Assembly: GCF_020171745.1 (NCBI RefSeq)
Contig: NZ_JAIVAH010000025.1
Location: forward strand, 62,001 to 126,000
DNA length: 64,000 bases
Direction: 5' to 3'
DNA from: Prescottella equi
Lineage (GTDB): Bacteria; Actinomycetota; Actinomycetes; Mycobacteriales; Mycobacteriaceae
The position numbers and the translations under genes were made by a program. Positions 27,741-37,335 of this stretch are shown here, piece after piece (position 1 is the stretch's first letter; every line of letters begins with the position of its first letter). The notes under the pieces are model-generated. The model was not told the DNA's origin and ran no database searches. It saw only the letters and a program-made list of their open reading frames with translations.

Positions 27741-28994
27741 CTAGCGCGCCGAGTGCGGTGCGCCGATCCCCGGATCGATCTTCACGGGCCCACTCGCCGA
27801 CGGCGCGATCGGGAAATCGAAGATCGCGGTCGGTAGGTACACCGTGGCGCACGAATTCGGGATATCGACCACGCCGGACAGCCGTCCCTCGATCGGCGCG
27901 GCACCGAGGAGTAGATACGCCTGCTCGGGGCTGTAGCCGAACTTCGTGAGGTAGTCGATCGCGTGCAGGCACGCGCGCTGATATGCCAGCTGCGAGTCGA
28001 GGTAACGCTGCTCGCCGTCGAGCGTCACCGACGTCCCCGAGAAGGCGAGCCACTCGGAGTACTGCGGGTCGGTGTTGCCGGGCATGAAGATCGCATTCTC
28101 CGAGACGCCGTACGTCTCCATGCCGCCCTTGATGATGTCGACACGCAGGTCGATGAAGCCGCCCATCTCGATGGCGCCGCAGAAGGTGATCTCGCCGTCG
28201 CCCTGCGAGAAGTGCAGGTCGCCCACCGACAGATTCGCGCCGTCGACGAACACCGGATAGAAGACGCGACTGCCCTTGGTGAGGTTCTTGATGTCCTGGT
28301 TGCCGCCGTTCTCGCGCGGCGGCGCGGTGCGGGCGGCCTCGGCGGCGACCCGGTCGAAGTCGGCGCCGGCGAGGGTGCCGAGGATCGCGTCCCGCGGTTC
28401 CGGCGGCAGCGCCAGCGGCGGCACCCGGTCGGGGTCGGTCGCGATCAGCGCGGCCTCGCGGGTGTTCCACTTGCCGAGCAGCGCGTGCGACGGCGCGGTG
28501 CCCATCAGACCCGGGTGCACGATGCCGGTGAACTTCACGTGCGGCACGTGCCGGGAGGTCGCCGTCTGGCCGGCGAAGTCCCACACCGCCTTGTAGGCGT
28601 CGGGGAACTGCTCGGTGAGGAAGCCGCCGCCGTTGTCGGTCGGGAAGATGCCGGTGTACCCCCAGCCCTGCCCGGCCAGCGGACCCGAATCCTCCTGCGG
28701 GATGGGCCCGATGTCGAGGATGTCGACGATCAGCAGGTCGCCGGGCTTGGCCCCCTCGACCGCGAACGGCCCCGACAGCGTGTGCACGGTCGTGAGCGGG
28801 GCGTTCAGGATGTCGTCGGCCGAGTCGTCATTGTGGATCGCGCCGTCGAACCATTCCCGGCAGTGCACCCGGAACGAGTCACCGGGTTTGACCGTCACCG
28901 CCGCGGGGATGTCCGGGTGCCACCGGTTGTGGCCGATCTTCTCCTGCTCGGTGAACTTCTTGTTCGAATCCAACGGGAACAGCAACTCGGGCAT
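27741..28994 (-). CDS. fmdA: Formamidase/acetamidase
   Basis: 417 aa, the usual length of FmdA. Releases ammonia from formamide or short aliphatic amides in the cytoplasm. Recognised from the opening KKFTEQEKIGHNRWHPDIP, the metal-site region GDLHFSQGDGEITFCGAIEM, and the LLLGAAPIEGR segment. The upstream FmdB-like zinc-ribbon gene is 30 bases away on the same strand, giving the well-known fmdB-fmdA pairing. Ends at a strong hairpin. Confidence 0.94.
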   Translation of the reverse strand: MPELLFPLDSNKKFTEQEKIGHNRWHPDIPAAVTVKPGDSFRVHCREWFDGAIHNDDSADDILNAPLTTVHTLSGPFAVEGAKPGDLLIVDILDIGPIPQEDSGPLAGQGWGYTGIFPTDNGGGFLTEQFPDAYKAVWDFAGQTATSRHVPHVKFTGIVHPGLMGTAPSHALLGKWNTREAALIATDPDRVPPLALPPEPRDAILGTLAGADFDRVAAEAARTAPPRENGGNQDIKNLTKGSRVFYPVFVDGANLSVGDLHFSQGDGEITFCGAIEMGGFIDLRVDIIKGGMETYGVSENAIFMPGNTDPQYSEWLAFSGTSVTLDGEQRYLDSQLAYQRACLHAIDYLTKFGYSPEQAYLLLGAAPIEGRLSGVVDIPNSCATVYLPTAIFDFPIAPSASGPVKIDPGIGAPHSAR

Positions 28995-29024
28995 CGAGCC
29001 TCCTAACGCGGACGGGCGATTTAC

Positions 29025-29312
29025 TCAGGGGCGGGGCAACTTTCGGTGGAGCGGGTTGGTGGTGGTCTTCTGCGGGGTGCGCCGGGCACCGGGGCCGGGC
29101 CCGGTGACGACGGCGGGCTCGCTCGCCGACCGGGCGGTCGCGTCGAGCAGTCGCATCGACGCCGAGCCGCCCCGGCCGAGCCGGGTAGCGGTGATCTGCC
29201 GGCGCCCGTCGGACGCGCAGAGCGGGCAGTCGGCGCTGTCGGGAACGTCCGCCATCGGGAAGTGCCGGTCGAACGGACCGCACTGGGCGCACCGGAACTG
29301 GTAGAGAGGAAT
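29025..29312 (-). CDS. fmdB: FmdB-type zinc-ribbon regulatory protein
   Basis: About 95 aa. IPLYQFRCAQCG and a second pair (CPLC) form a rubredoxin-like zinc ribbon of the FmdB family, positive regulators of amidase genes. The usual family start is MPLYxFxC. Here the codon at that place is ATT (29312), with a perfect AAAGGA seven bases upstream; the only near alternative in frame is TTG at 29336, without a ribosome-binding site. The C-terminal half is a variable basic tail. Upstream of fmdA by 30 bases. Confidence 0.8.
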   Translation of the reverse strand: MPLYQFRCAQCGPFDRHFPMADVPDSADCPLCASDGRRQITATRLGRGGSASMRLLDATARSASEPAVVTGPGPGARRTPQKTTTNPLHRKLPRP

Positions 29313-29360
29313 GACCGCGTCCTTTCGCCGGGGCAAGGATCGAAGTGCCCCGAACGTTAA

Positions 29361-29408
29361 CGGACACCCGGCACATCCGCGCGCGATCCGAGTTGTCCCC
29401 GGTGTCCG
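29361..29408. promoter_or_regulatory. Inverted repeat in the fmdB / WS-DGAT divergent region
   Basis: CGGACACC (29361-29368) and GGTGTCCG (29401-29408) form an 8-bp perfect inverted repeat with 32 bases between. It may be an operator for either promoter; the spacing is long for one dimer. Confidence 0.3.
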
Positions 29409-29507
29409 AAACCCGGAAGCGCCGAAATCGGGGACGCTCCCCCGCGAACGGGTCCACACTTGAAGCGACGTCGAATCGAACCGAGGACTAATCGCCGAGG
29501 AGCGCGT

Positions 29508-30995
29508 ATGACCGAGGGACAACCGTTCGTTCCACCGAGCGCGGTGGATGTCGATCTGTCCGCGGTCGCGTGGGGTCAGAGTCGCACCATGTCGGATTTC
29601 GAGACCGGCATGTGGCGCATGGAAGAGGTGCGACCCGAACTCCGCACCCCCATCGTCGCGGTCGACGTCCTCGACAAGGCCCCGGACTGGGACCGGTTGG
29701 TACGCGCGCACGAGTGGGCGTCGCACATCGTGCCCCGCATCCGGATGCGCGCGGTGGAGCCGGCCTTCGGGCTGGGTAATCCGGTGTGGTCGGTCGACCC
29801 CGAGTTCGACCTCGACTACCACCTGCGACGGATTCGCCTGCCAGGGAAGAAGGCCGATCTCGATCACGCGCTGCGGATCTGCCGGCATCTGGCGACCGAG
29901 CCATTCGACAAGGCCCGGCCGCCGTGGGTCGCGATGCTCATCGAGGGCCTCGACGACGGCCGTGCGGTGTACGTCGTCAAGACGCACCACAGCATCACCG
30001 ACGGCATGGGCGGCATCCAGATGATGGCGCTGCTGCACAGCCGTCGCGCCGAGCCGACCCCGGACAAGCCCGACCGCGAACCCGCACCGCCCGAGCACCT
30101 GTCCGACCTCGGGGCGCTCGGTCGCGATGTGGTCTCCGGGTTCCGGAAGGCCCCGGGCCGTGTTGCCGGGTTGGTGTCGGGGTCCCTCCGTGCCGCGGTC
30201 ACCGCCGTCACGCGCCCGTTCGACGCGGCCGGCGAGGTCCTCGACTACGCCGGGTCACTGCGCCGGGTCGTGCAACCGCCACCGGCGACCGGCTCGCCAC
30301 TGCTGCGCGAGCGCGGGCTCGGCCGCTGGTTCGGGGTACTCGAGGTGGGTCTGCACGAGCTGCGGATCGCAGCGCACGCGGCCGGCGGGTCGGTCAACGA
30401 CGCCTACATCGCGGCGCTGCTCGGTGGCTTCCGGCGCTACCACCAGGAGATGGGCACGGAGGTCGGCAAGGTTCCGATGGGCATGCCGATCAACATGCGG
30501 GCGGCGTCGGATCCGTCGGGCGGGAACCGGATCGCCGCGGTGCGGTTCGCAGGGCCCGCCACCGAGCCCGACGCGGCGAAGCGGATCCGGAAGGTGCGCG
30601 CGACAGTGCTGGCGTTGCGGGAGGAACCCGCACTCGACATCGTCGAGGCGGCCTCGCCGCTGCTGGTGCGGCTGCCCACCCGGCTGCTCGCCGAGTGGTA
30701 CCTGTCGCAGTCGACGGGCCTGGATCTGCAGGCGTCGAACGTCGCGGGCGTGCCGGTGCCGGTGTACCTGGCGGGCGCGCGGATCGAGCGGATGTTCCCG
30801 TTCGGGCCGGCGCCGGGCTGCGCGGTGATGGCGACGATGGTCTCGCACGTCGGCACGTGCTGCATCGGCGTCAACATCGACACCGCGGCGGTCACCGAAC
30901 CCGCGCTGTTCATGCGCTGTCTGCAGGAGAGTCTCGACGAGGTGGTGGCGCTGGGCGGCGCCGCCGAGGACGCGGCGGAGGGGGCGCAGCGATGA
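29508..30995 (+). CDS. Wax ester synthase / diacylglycerol O-acyltransferase
   Basis: 495 aa bifunctional WS/DGAT enzyme; transfers acyl-CoA groups to diacylglycerol or fatty alcohols to make triacylglycerol or wax ester at the membrane. The catalytic HHxxxDG is HHSITDG at residues 160-166. The second conserved region SNVAGVPVPVYLAGA and the PLW-like VWSVDPEF element are present. GAGGAG precedes ATG 29508. First gene of a coupled WS/DGAT-plsB-plsC operon, like the mycobacterial Rv2484c-Rv2482c region, linking phospholipid precursors to storage lipid. Confidence 0.93.
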   Translation: MTEGQPFVPPSAVDVDLSAVAWGQSRTMSDFETGMWRMEEVRPELRTPIVAVDVLDKAPDWDRLVRAHEWASHIVPRIRMRAVEPAFGLGNPVWSVDPEFDLDYHLRRIRLPGKKADLDHALRICRHLATEPFDKARPPWVAMLIEGLDDGRAVYVVKTHHSITDGMGGIQMMALLHSRRAEPTPDKPDREPAPPEHLSDLGALGRDVVSGFRKAPGRVAGLVSGSLRAAVTAVTRPFDAAGEVLDYAGSLRRVVQPPPATGSPLLRERGLGRWFGVLEVGLHELRIAAHAAGGSVNDAYIAALLGGFRRYHQEMGTEVGKVPMGMPINMRAASDPSGGNRIAAVRFAGPATEPDAAKRIRKVRATVLALREEPALDIVEAASPLLVRLPTRLLAEWYLSQSTGLDLQASNVAGVPVPVYLAGARIERMFPFGPAPGCAVMATMVSHVGTCCIGVNIDTAAVTEPALFMRCLQESLDEVVALGGAAEDAAEGAQR

Positions 30996-33292
30996 CCGAT
31001 CCGGACCGACATCCGCGGATCTATCTCACCGAGGAGATGACCGACACCGAGGACCGGGTGTTACGGACGTGGCTCGGCCGGCGGGAGGCCGAGGACGGCC
31101 GGCCGACGGTCACGGTCGCCACCACCGGGCAGTCGCTGTCGGCGCTGGTGTTGCGTGACGACGACCCGGTGCTGACGCCGGTGCGCGTGGTGTGGATGCC
31201 CGAGACCACGAACGGTCATCGAGGGCAGCGCCTGCGCGAGGTGCTCTCGGCCCGGGATCCGCTGCACATCGCGCCCAACGCGCAACGACGGGTGCTGCGC
31301 TCCGATCCCGCGCGATGCAAGGTGATCGAGGGCGATCCGGCGTCGCTGACCGAGATGCGGGACCGGTTGGCCGAGCGCGGCGGCGGGTCGCTGCCCGACT
31401 TCATCCGGCGTCAGGCCGCGCTCGCGCTCGAGCGGGCCGAACGTCACCTGCTCGGCACGCAGTACAAGGTGTCGCGGTTCGTGGTCGAGGAGATCACCGA
31501 CACCAACCGCTTCACCGCGGGTGTGAAGAAGCTTGCCGCGCAACTGAACCTCACCGTCGTCGACGTCGAACGTCGGGCCCGCGCGGACCTCGACGAGATG
31601 GTGGCCGCCCAGAGCCGACGGGCCATCGCGGTGTGGGATCAGTTGGGCCGCTACTTCTCCCGCGCCTACCGCCTCGACGTCGACACCACCCGGTTCGAGG
31701 AGCTGAGGGAACTCAACCGCGAACACTCGCTGGTGTTCCTGCCGAGCCACCGCTCGTACCTCGATCCGCTGGTGCTGCGGCCGGCGCTGCTGGCGAACGA
31801 CCTGCCGCTCAACCACGTGATGGGCGGGCTCAACGTGAGCTTCTGGCCGATCGGCCCGATCAGCAAGCGCAGCGGCACGGTGTTCATCCGTCGCAAGTTC
31901 GACGGCGACGAGATCTACAAGTGGACGCTGCGCGAGTACATGCGCTTCCTGATGAACAAGCGCTTCAACCTCGAGTGGTACATCGAGGGTGGCCGGTCCC
32001 GCACCGGCAAGCTGCGTCCGCCCCGATACGGGCTGCTGACGTATCTGGCGAAGGCATTCCAGTCGTCCGACGCGTCCGACGTCTACCTCGTCCCCGTCTC
32101 GCTGGTGTACGACCAGTTGTACGAGGTGAGCGCGATGGCGGCGGAGGCGCATGGTGCGGCGAAGCGGAAGGAGAGCTTTCGCTGGATGGTCGGCTACGTC
32201 CGGGCGCAGGGCCAGCGCCGCGGCGTCGCACATGTGACGGTGGGACGTCCACTGTCGCTGCGGGATTCGCTGGCGCAGGAGGACGACTTCCGGTTGGCGA
32301 TCCAGAAGACCGGCATCGAGGTGAGCCACCGGATCAACGAGGTCACCCCGGTGACCGCGTCGTCGCTGGTGATGCTGGCGTTCCTCGGGATCGAGGATCG
32401 GGCGCTCACCGTGCCCGAGCTCGGCTTCATCCTCGCCCCGATGGTCGACTACATCATCGCGCGCAAGCTGCCGACGGCCGGCGACGTCGACCTCACCAAC
32501 CCGCAGGTGATCCGCAGGGCGCTGTTCACGCACCTCGATTCCGGGGTGCTCGAGCGGTACGACGAGGGCAATGAGCGCGTCTACTATCTCGGCAAGGATC
32601 AGGGTCTGGTGGCGGCGTTCTACCGCAACAACACCATTCACTTCCTGCTGGCGCGGGCGATCGCCGAGATGGTGCTGTGCGCGGCGGTGGACGAGAAGTT
32701 CGCCGACCCGCTCGCCGACGGCTGGGCCGAGGCCAAACGGATCCGCGACCTGCTCAAGTTCGAGTTCTTCTTCAGCGACAAGGACACGTTCCGGGAGGAG
32801 CTGCGCTCGGAGCTGAGCCTCATCGACCCGGCGTGGGAGAGCGACCTGAGCAACCCCGAGCACGTCGAGCACATCCTCGACGAGGTGCGCCCGTATCTCG
32901 CGCACCGGGTGCTACAGCCGTTCCTCGAGGCGTACGAGGTGGTCGCCGACCATCTGCTGGACGCGCCGGTGGCGCCGGACTTCGACGAGAAGGCGTTCCT
33001 CTCAGAGTGTCTCGCGCTGGCGCAGCAGCGCCGGCTCCGCCAGCAGATCGCGAGCAGCGAGTCCATCTCGTCGGAACTGTTCGCCACCGCCCTGCAGTTG
33101 GCCCGCAACCGCCGGCTGATCGAGAACGACGACCCGTCGGTGGAGGCGGGGCGCCGCGCGTTCGCCGACGAGGTCCGCACCCTCGTGCGCCGCGTGCGCG
33201 AGATCCGCGCCCGCGCCCACGCCAAGCTCGACGAGGTGAAGGGCGCCGACTCGGTGGCCGAGTTCATCGAGGGAACGGGGTCGGATCGATGA
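30992..33292 (+). CDS. plsB: Glycerol-3-phosphate 1-O-acyltransferase (PlsB-type)
   Basis: 766 aa, first acylation step of glycerolipid synthesis at the membrane: glycerol-3-phosphate plus acyl-CoA to lysophosphatidate. The HX4D catalytic motif is in LPSHRSYLDPLVL near residue 252, then GTVFIRRKF and YIEGGRSRTGKL (blocks II and III). The long C-terminal helical region is normal for the PlsB2 group. ATG overlaps the WS/DGAT stop by 4 bases and its stop overlaps the PlsC ATG. Confidence 0.94.
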   Translation: MTDPDRHPRIYLTEEMTDTEDRVLRTWLGRREAEDGRPTVTVATTGQSLSALVLRDDDPVLTPVRVVWMPETTNGHRGQRLREVLSARDPLHIAPNAQRRVLRSDPARCKVIEGDPASLTEMRDRLAERGGGSLPDFIRRQAALALERAERHLLGTQYKVSRFVVEEITDTNRFTAGVKKLAAQLNLTVVDVERRARADLDEMVAAQSRRAIAVWDQLGRYFSRAYRLDVDTTRFEELRELNREHSLVFLPSHRSYLDPLVLRPALLANDLPLNHVMGGLNVSFWPIGPISKRSGTVFIRRKFDGDEIYKWTLREYMRFLMNKRFNLEWYIEGGRSRTGKLRPPRYGLLTYLAKAFQSSDASDVYLVPVSLVYDQLYEVSAMAAEAHGAAKRKESFRWMVGYVRAQGQRRGVAHVTVGRPLSLRDSLAQEDDFRLAIQKTGIEVSHRINEVTPVTASSLVMLAFLGIEDRALTVPELGFILAPMVDYIIARKLPTAGDVDLTNPQVIRRALFTHLDSGVLERYDEGNERVYYLGKDQGLVAAFYRNNTIHFLLARAIAEMVLCAAVDEKFADPLADGWAEAKRIRDLLKFEFFFSDKDTFREELRSELSLIDPAWESDLSNPEHVEHILDEVRPYLAHRVLQPFLEAYEVVADHLLDAPVAPDFDEKAFLSECLALAQQRRLRQQIASSESISSELFATALQLARNRRLIENDDPSVEAGRRAFADEVRTLVRRVREIRARAHAKLDEVKGADSVAEFIEGTGSDR

Positions 33293-34728
33293 ACCGTCTC
33301 GACGACATCTACTCCGCGATCGCCGCCGCCCCGCAGGGGCCGAAGACGCTGGCCGCGTTCGATCTGGACGGCACCCTCATCACCGGCTACACCGCCAGCG
33401 TCGTGTACCGGGACCGGTTGCGCCGCTTCGACATCAGCGTCGCCGAACTGCTCCGCACCACCGGCGCCGCGTTCGACACGCAGTTCCGGGGCGCCGACGT
33501 CGGTCGGCTGATGGAGATCGCGGTCACCGGACTGGCCGGGCGGCGCGAGGACGAGCTGCGGGAGTGGAGTCAGCGGCTGTTCCGGCAGGACATCGCCGCG
33601 ATGATCTACCCCGATGTCCGACGTCTGCTCGACGCCCACCGCCGGGCCGGGCATCGGATCGTGCTGGCGACGTCGGCGACGGTGTATCAGGCGCAGGACG
33701 TCGCGTACGACCTGGGGATCGACGAGATCCTGTGCAGCCGTCCCGAGGTGGTGGACGGCATGCTGACCGGCAAACTCACCGGTCCGGCGCTGTGGGGTCC
33801 GGAGAAGGCGAAGGCGGTGCGGGCGTTCGCGGAGGAGGCGGGGGCGCCGCTGGCTGAGGCGTTCGCGTATTCCAATGGCGCCGAGGATGTTCCGATGCTC
33901 GATTCGGTGGGGCGGCCGGTGGCTTTGAACCCCGATCGCAAGCTCGCCGGGATCGCACGGTCGGAGGGCTGGCTGTCGGTGAATCTGCCGAAGCCGGAGC
34001 GGGGTGCGACGCCGGTCGCGACGGCCCGGACCGGGGTGGCGTTGGGTGCGTTGATGGCGACGACGGCGCTCGGGGCGACGGCCGGGGTGCTGTCGGGGAA
34101 TCGGCGGACGGCAGCGAACCTGGTGGGGACGTACGGCCCGGATCTGGCGCTGCGACTGTGTGGCGTCAACGTGCACATCACCGGCGAGGACAACGCGTGG
34201 AACAACCGGCCGGCGGTGTTCATGTTCAACCATCAGAGTTCGCTGGACATGTTGTTGATCGGCAAGGTGATCCAGCGCGATGCGACGGGGGTGGCGAAGA
34301 AGGAGGCGTCGCACGATCCGCGGTTCGCGGCGGTGGGGGCGTTGCTCGACGTCGCGTATGTGGACCGGACGGACAGTGCGCAGGCGCGGGAGGCGCTGAA
34401 GCCGGCGGTCGACAAGCTGCGCGGCGGCACGTCGATCGCGATCGCGCCGGAGGGCACCCGCTCCCCCACACCCCGGTTGGGCCGGTTCAAGAAGGGCGGC
34501 TTCCATCTGGCGATGCAGGCGGGGGTGCCGATCGTGCCGATCGTCATCCACAATGCCGGGGATCTGATGTGGCGTAACTCGTTCGTCGCGCATGCCGGTG
34601 AGGTGTACGTCGACGTGTTGGAGCCGATCAGCACCGAGGGGTGGACGGTCGAGGACCTCGACAAGCACGTCGCCGAGGTCCGGGAGCGGTTCGACGACGT
34701 GCTGCGGGCGGGGCCGGTGAAGGCGTAG
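33289..34728 (+). CDS. plsC: HAD-phosphatase / 1-acylglycerol-3-phosphate O-acyltransferase fusion (PlsC)
   Basis: 479 aa two-domain protein. N-terminal HAD-IB hydrolase (FDLDGTLITG, nucleophile Asp near residue 24; SNGAEDVPML near 205), then a PlsC acyltransferase with FNHQSSLD (HX4D, His315) and APEGTRSPT. It can in principle make phosphatidate and dephosphorylate a small phosphate ester. The same fusion occurs in mycobacterial Rv2483c. Last gene of the coupled acyltransferase operon. Confidence 0.94.
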   Translation: MNRLDDIYSAIAAAPQGPKTLAAFDLDGTLITGYTASVVYRDRLRRFDISVAELLRTTGAAFDTQFRGADVGRLMEIAVTGLAGRREDELREWSQRLFRQDIAAMIYPDVRRLLDAHRRAGHRIVLATSATVYQAQDVAYDLGIDEILCSRPEVVDGMLTGKLTGPALWGPEKAKAVRAFAEEAGAPLAEAFAYSNGAEDVPMLDSVGRPVALNPDRKLAGIARSEGWLSVNLPKPERGATPVATARTGVALGALMATTALGATAGVLSGNRRTAANLVGTYGPDLALRLCGVNVHITGEDNAWNNRPAVFMFNHQSSLDMLLIGKVIQRDATGVAKKEASHDPRFAAVGALLDVAYVDRTDSAQAREALKPAVDKLRGGTSIAIAPEGTRSPTPRLGRFKKGGFHLAMQAGVPIVPIVIHNAGDLMWRNSFVAHAGEVYVDVLEPISTEGWTVEDLDKHVAEVRERFDDVLRAGPVKA

Positions 34729-34741
34729 GTACAGTGCCTAC

Positions 34742-35332
34742 ATGACCCGAAACGCCCGGTTTGTTCCAGCGGTTCTAGTTCTTGCTGCGGCGCTGAGCGC
34801 CTGCGGTTCCGACGATGCCGAGACTGCAGGCTCGGAGGTCACCTTCGGCACGGTCGCCGGTGGTGAGGTCGCGGATGCCGCGAGTACCTCGGGCGCGGAT
34901 GTGCTGGCGCGGTTCTCGAGTTGCGGGGACGTCGCGCCGACGGTTGCGCAGTACATCGCGGGACTGCAGGAGAGCCCGTCGAACGCGGCCGACGAGTACG
35001 GAGTGATCTGCAACTGGGAGACCCCGGAGAGCGCCACCTCGCTGAGCGAGATCCGCTCTGTCGAGGTGCTGATCGAGCCGGGGACCGGTGAGGTTCCGGC
35101 GGTGAGTGACCTCGAAGCCGGCAAGCTCACCGTCCTTCCGGATGCCGCAATCGCGAAGGCGGGCGGTGTCGCCTACACGCTGCCGATGACGACGGCAGTC
35201 GCCGGGGTGATCGTCACGACGGTCGAGACCCCCGAGGTCAAGGTGACGATCACCGGCGGCCAGTGGGACGACATGCCGTCCCTGGACGCCCCGGCCGCCG
35301 TCGCGGCGGCCAAGCAGCTGATCGGCGTCTAG
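34742..35332 (+). CDS. Lipoprotein, DUF3558-like
   Basis: 196 aa. A clear lipoprotein signal ends at LSAC (Cys about residue 21). The mature region is small and beta-rich, with two Cys (SSCGDVAP, VICNWETPE) positioned as in DUF3558 lipoproteins of mycobacteria and rhodococci. It is 13 bases downstream of plsC but is probably functionally tied to the ESX-type cluster converging on it. Function unknown. Confidence 0.78.
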   Translation: MTRNARFVPAVLVLAAALSACGSDDAETAGSEVTFGTVAGGEVADAASTSGADVLARFSSCGDVAPTVAQYIAGLQESPSNAADEYGVICNWETPESATSLSEIRSVEVLIEPGTGEVPAVSDLEAGKLTVLPDAAIAKAGGVAYTLPMTTAVAGVIVTTVETPEVKVTITGGQWDDMPSLDAPAAVAAAKQLIGV

Positions 35333-35355
35333 GGCTGGCGCCGGCCCCGGCCGCC

Positions 35356-36843
35356 TCAGCTCCCGATGACGGGCGGGGCGGCCAGGGGCAGGTTGCCGAT
35401 GAGTTCGCTGCCGTTGTCGACGTTCACCAGGTAGCCGGGCGTCTTGTGTTCGGCATCGTCCTCGCCGCGCCCGCGCGCTCCAGCACCCGGCATCATGCCG
35501 CCGCCAGCTGCACCACCTCGCGCGGCGGTGCCGGCGGCTGTCGTGCCCGTTGCTCCGCCTGCGGTCGCGCTCGGCGACGATCCCGCGGCACCGCCTCCGG
35601 TTCCTGATCCACCAGAACCCATTCCGCCGGAGCCGTATCCGCCGGTGAGGATTCCACCTCCGTAGCCGCCGGTGCCGCCTCCTGCTCCTGCGCCGATGCC
35701 CGACCCTGTGCTCGATCCCGAGCCGCCTGTGCCCGAGTAGGTGCCGGCGCCCCCGCCCACCCCGGGGATTCCGTAACCGGACTGTCCCGCGCGGCTGCCG
35801 TCAAGCCCTGTCGCAGCCGCGGGTGCGGTCCAGGCGGCGGCTGGAGTTGTCGTGGCATCGGCCGGGAAGGTGAACTGGTCGTTCGCCGCGGGCTGCCCGC
35901 CCGGCGTGATCGGATCGTAGGCATTGGGAGTGGATCCGGAGCCGGGTGTGCCGCCGGGAAGTGCGCCTTCGGGAGTCGGCGTCTGCGGGGTCGGAGCGGT
36001 CGCACTCGGCCCCCCGACGTAGGGGCCGTACGGGTTCGGGGCGCCGATACCGGGTGCACCGCCTCTGGAGTCTGGGTAGTTCTGCCCCGGACCGACGACC
36101 TGTGGCGGCTCGGGGAGTCTCGGGACTCTGGTGTCGGCCTGCTGCATGACCGGGGTGTAGACGGTCCGCATGATCTGGATGGCTTCCTGGTGCGATTCGT
36201 CCTGGGCGTGGAAGACGCGTTTGAACACGCCGGCACCGGGAACGCCTGCGTCGAAGGCGATCTCGAAAAGTGAGCGACCGGAGACGGGCGGGACGGTGGC
36301 TTTCACTTGGTCTACGCCGGTTGCGGCTTCGGTGATCTTGGTGCCGATGAGTTTTCCGGCCCGCGCCAGTTTGCCCGACTCGGTGGCGTATCTGTCGGTC
36401 GCTGCCGCGGCAGAATCCTGCGCGAGGCCTTCCCATTTGCCGTTGGTCTCATTGGTGATGAAATCACGGAAGTCGTTGAGTGCCTGTTCGAGCGATTCAC
36501 CGATCTTGGTCCAGCCTTCGGCGCTGGCGCGTAGGGATCCGCCGTTCATCCCGTCGACGGCGGCCTTGATCTCCTGATGCGACATGGCTTCGAAGGGTTC
36601 CGGAGATCCGAGGGCGGGGCCGTCGAACTCGTTCTCGTCGAAGTCGCCGTACAGCGGGGTCTGCACGAGGTAGAGGTCGTCGCGTAGGGCATTGCCGTCG
36701 GCCTGCGCGTCACGCACGCGGCCGCGTTCGATCAGGTCGTAGCCGGTGAGCAGATCCACCACCTTGTTGCCCGAATGCTTGCCGAACTCGACGATGTCCT
36801 TGCTGATGCCGGCAATCAAGCCGCCGAAGCTCGACACGCCCAT
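35356..36843 (-). CDS. ESX/type VII secretion-associated protein with glycine-rich C-terminus
   Basis: 495 aa, no signal peptide. The N-terminal 220 residues are helical and contain a WxG-type turn (NGKWEGLAQDSAAAATDRYATE), the pattern of PPE/WXG100-like type VII substrates. Residues about 230-470 are low-complexity Pro/Gly/Ser/Thr, followed by a conserved-looking tail GNLPLAAPPVIG. ATG 36843 is chosen with GAGGGGG at correct spacing; ATG 36849 is too close. Transcribed after the helical small protein and DUF3558 lipoprotein genes, which likely belong to the same unit. No ESX core gene is in the window. Confidence 0.75.
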   Translation of the reverse strand: MGVSSFGGLIAGISKDIVEFGKHSGNKVVDLLTGYDLIERGRVRDAQADGNALRDDLYLVQTPLYGDFDENEFDGPALGSPEPFEAMSHQEIKAAVDGMNGGSLRASAEGWTKIGESLEQALNDFRDFITNETNGKWEGLAQDSAAAATDRYATESGKLARAGKLIGTKITEAATGVDQVKATVPPVSGRSLFEIAFDAGVPGAGVFKRVFHAQDESHQEAIQIMRTVYTPVMQQADTRVPRLPEPPQVVGPGQNYPDSRGGAPGIGAPNPYGPYVGGPSATAPTPQTPTPEGALPGGTPGSGSTPNAYDPITPGGQPAANDQFTFPADATTTPAAAWTAPAAATGLDGSRAGQSGYGIPGVGGGAGTYSGTGGSGSSTGSGIGAGAGGGTGGYGGGILTGGYGSGGMGSGGSGTGGGAAGSSPSATAGGATGTTAAGTAARGGAAGGGMMPGAGARGRGEDDAEHKTPGYLVNVDNGSELIGNLPLAAPPVIGS

Positions 36844-36936
36844 TCTCATCCCCCTCTTCTCATACCTCGGCCGGTGACCCCGTCCGTGGCGGATCCGAGG
36901 CCGCGCCATCCCCTCAGTGGCACGGCCCCGGAAGCT

Positions 36937-37305
36937 CTAGTTGATCTGCGATTCGACAGCACTTGCGGCGGCGGTGTTCGCTTCCTCCGCTGCGGCGAAG
37001 CGGCTTTCAATGGCCAGGAAGACGTCGCGCATCTGTTCGATCTCGGCGATGTGCTCGGAAAGGGCTTGGTCCAACGAGTAGTCTCCTCCCAACGCCTTGC
37101 GCTCAAACTTGGCGGCAAGTGCAATGCCCGAAGGCAGCTTGTCGCCGAAACCCTCGACCTTCCCCAGCCATTTGGACTCATACTGAATGTCCTTCAATCG
37201 GGCTACGAGTGCACTGCATCGCTCCGCACAGCGTTGGGCGGTCCCTCGCTCGATGCTCAGATCCCCTGTGGCAACAGATTCGCCCAGTTGACGCCATCCA
37301 GACAT
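36937..37305 (-). CDS. Small helical WXG100-like protein, actinobacterial
   Basis: 122 aa, nearly all helix: an N-terminal GWRQLGESVATGDLSIE, then a long C-terminal amphipathic helix ending EEANTAAASAVESQIN. This size and shape fit type VII-linked substrate partners, though no strict WxG is present. GGGGGAG stands 8 bases before ATG 37305. It follows the DUF3558 lipoprotein gene (31-base gap), and a decayed copy lies at 37998-38334. Function unknown. Confidence 0.75.
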   Translation of the reverse strand: MSGWRQLGESVATGDLSIERGTAQRCAERCSALVARLKDIQYESKWLGKVEGFGDKLPSGIALAAKFERKALGGDYSLDQALSEHIAEIEQMRDVFLAIESRFAAAEEANTAAASAVESQIN

Positions 37306-37335
37306 GTCCAATGCTCCCCCTCGAACAGTTTGACG

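Noticed and set aside
31061-32905. A 614-codon open frame on the minus strand
   Set aside because: Shadow of plsB in the opposite strand, with biased composition and no start signal.
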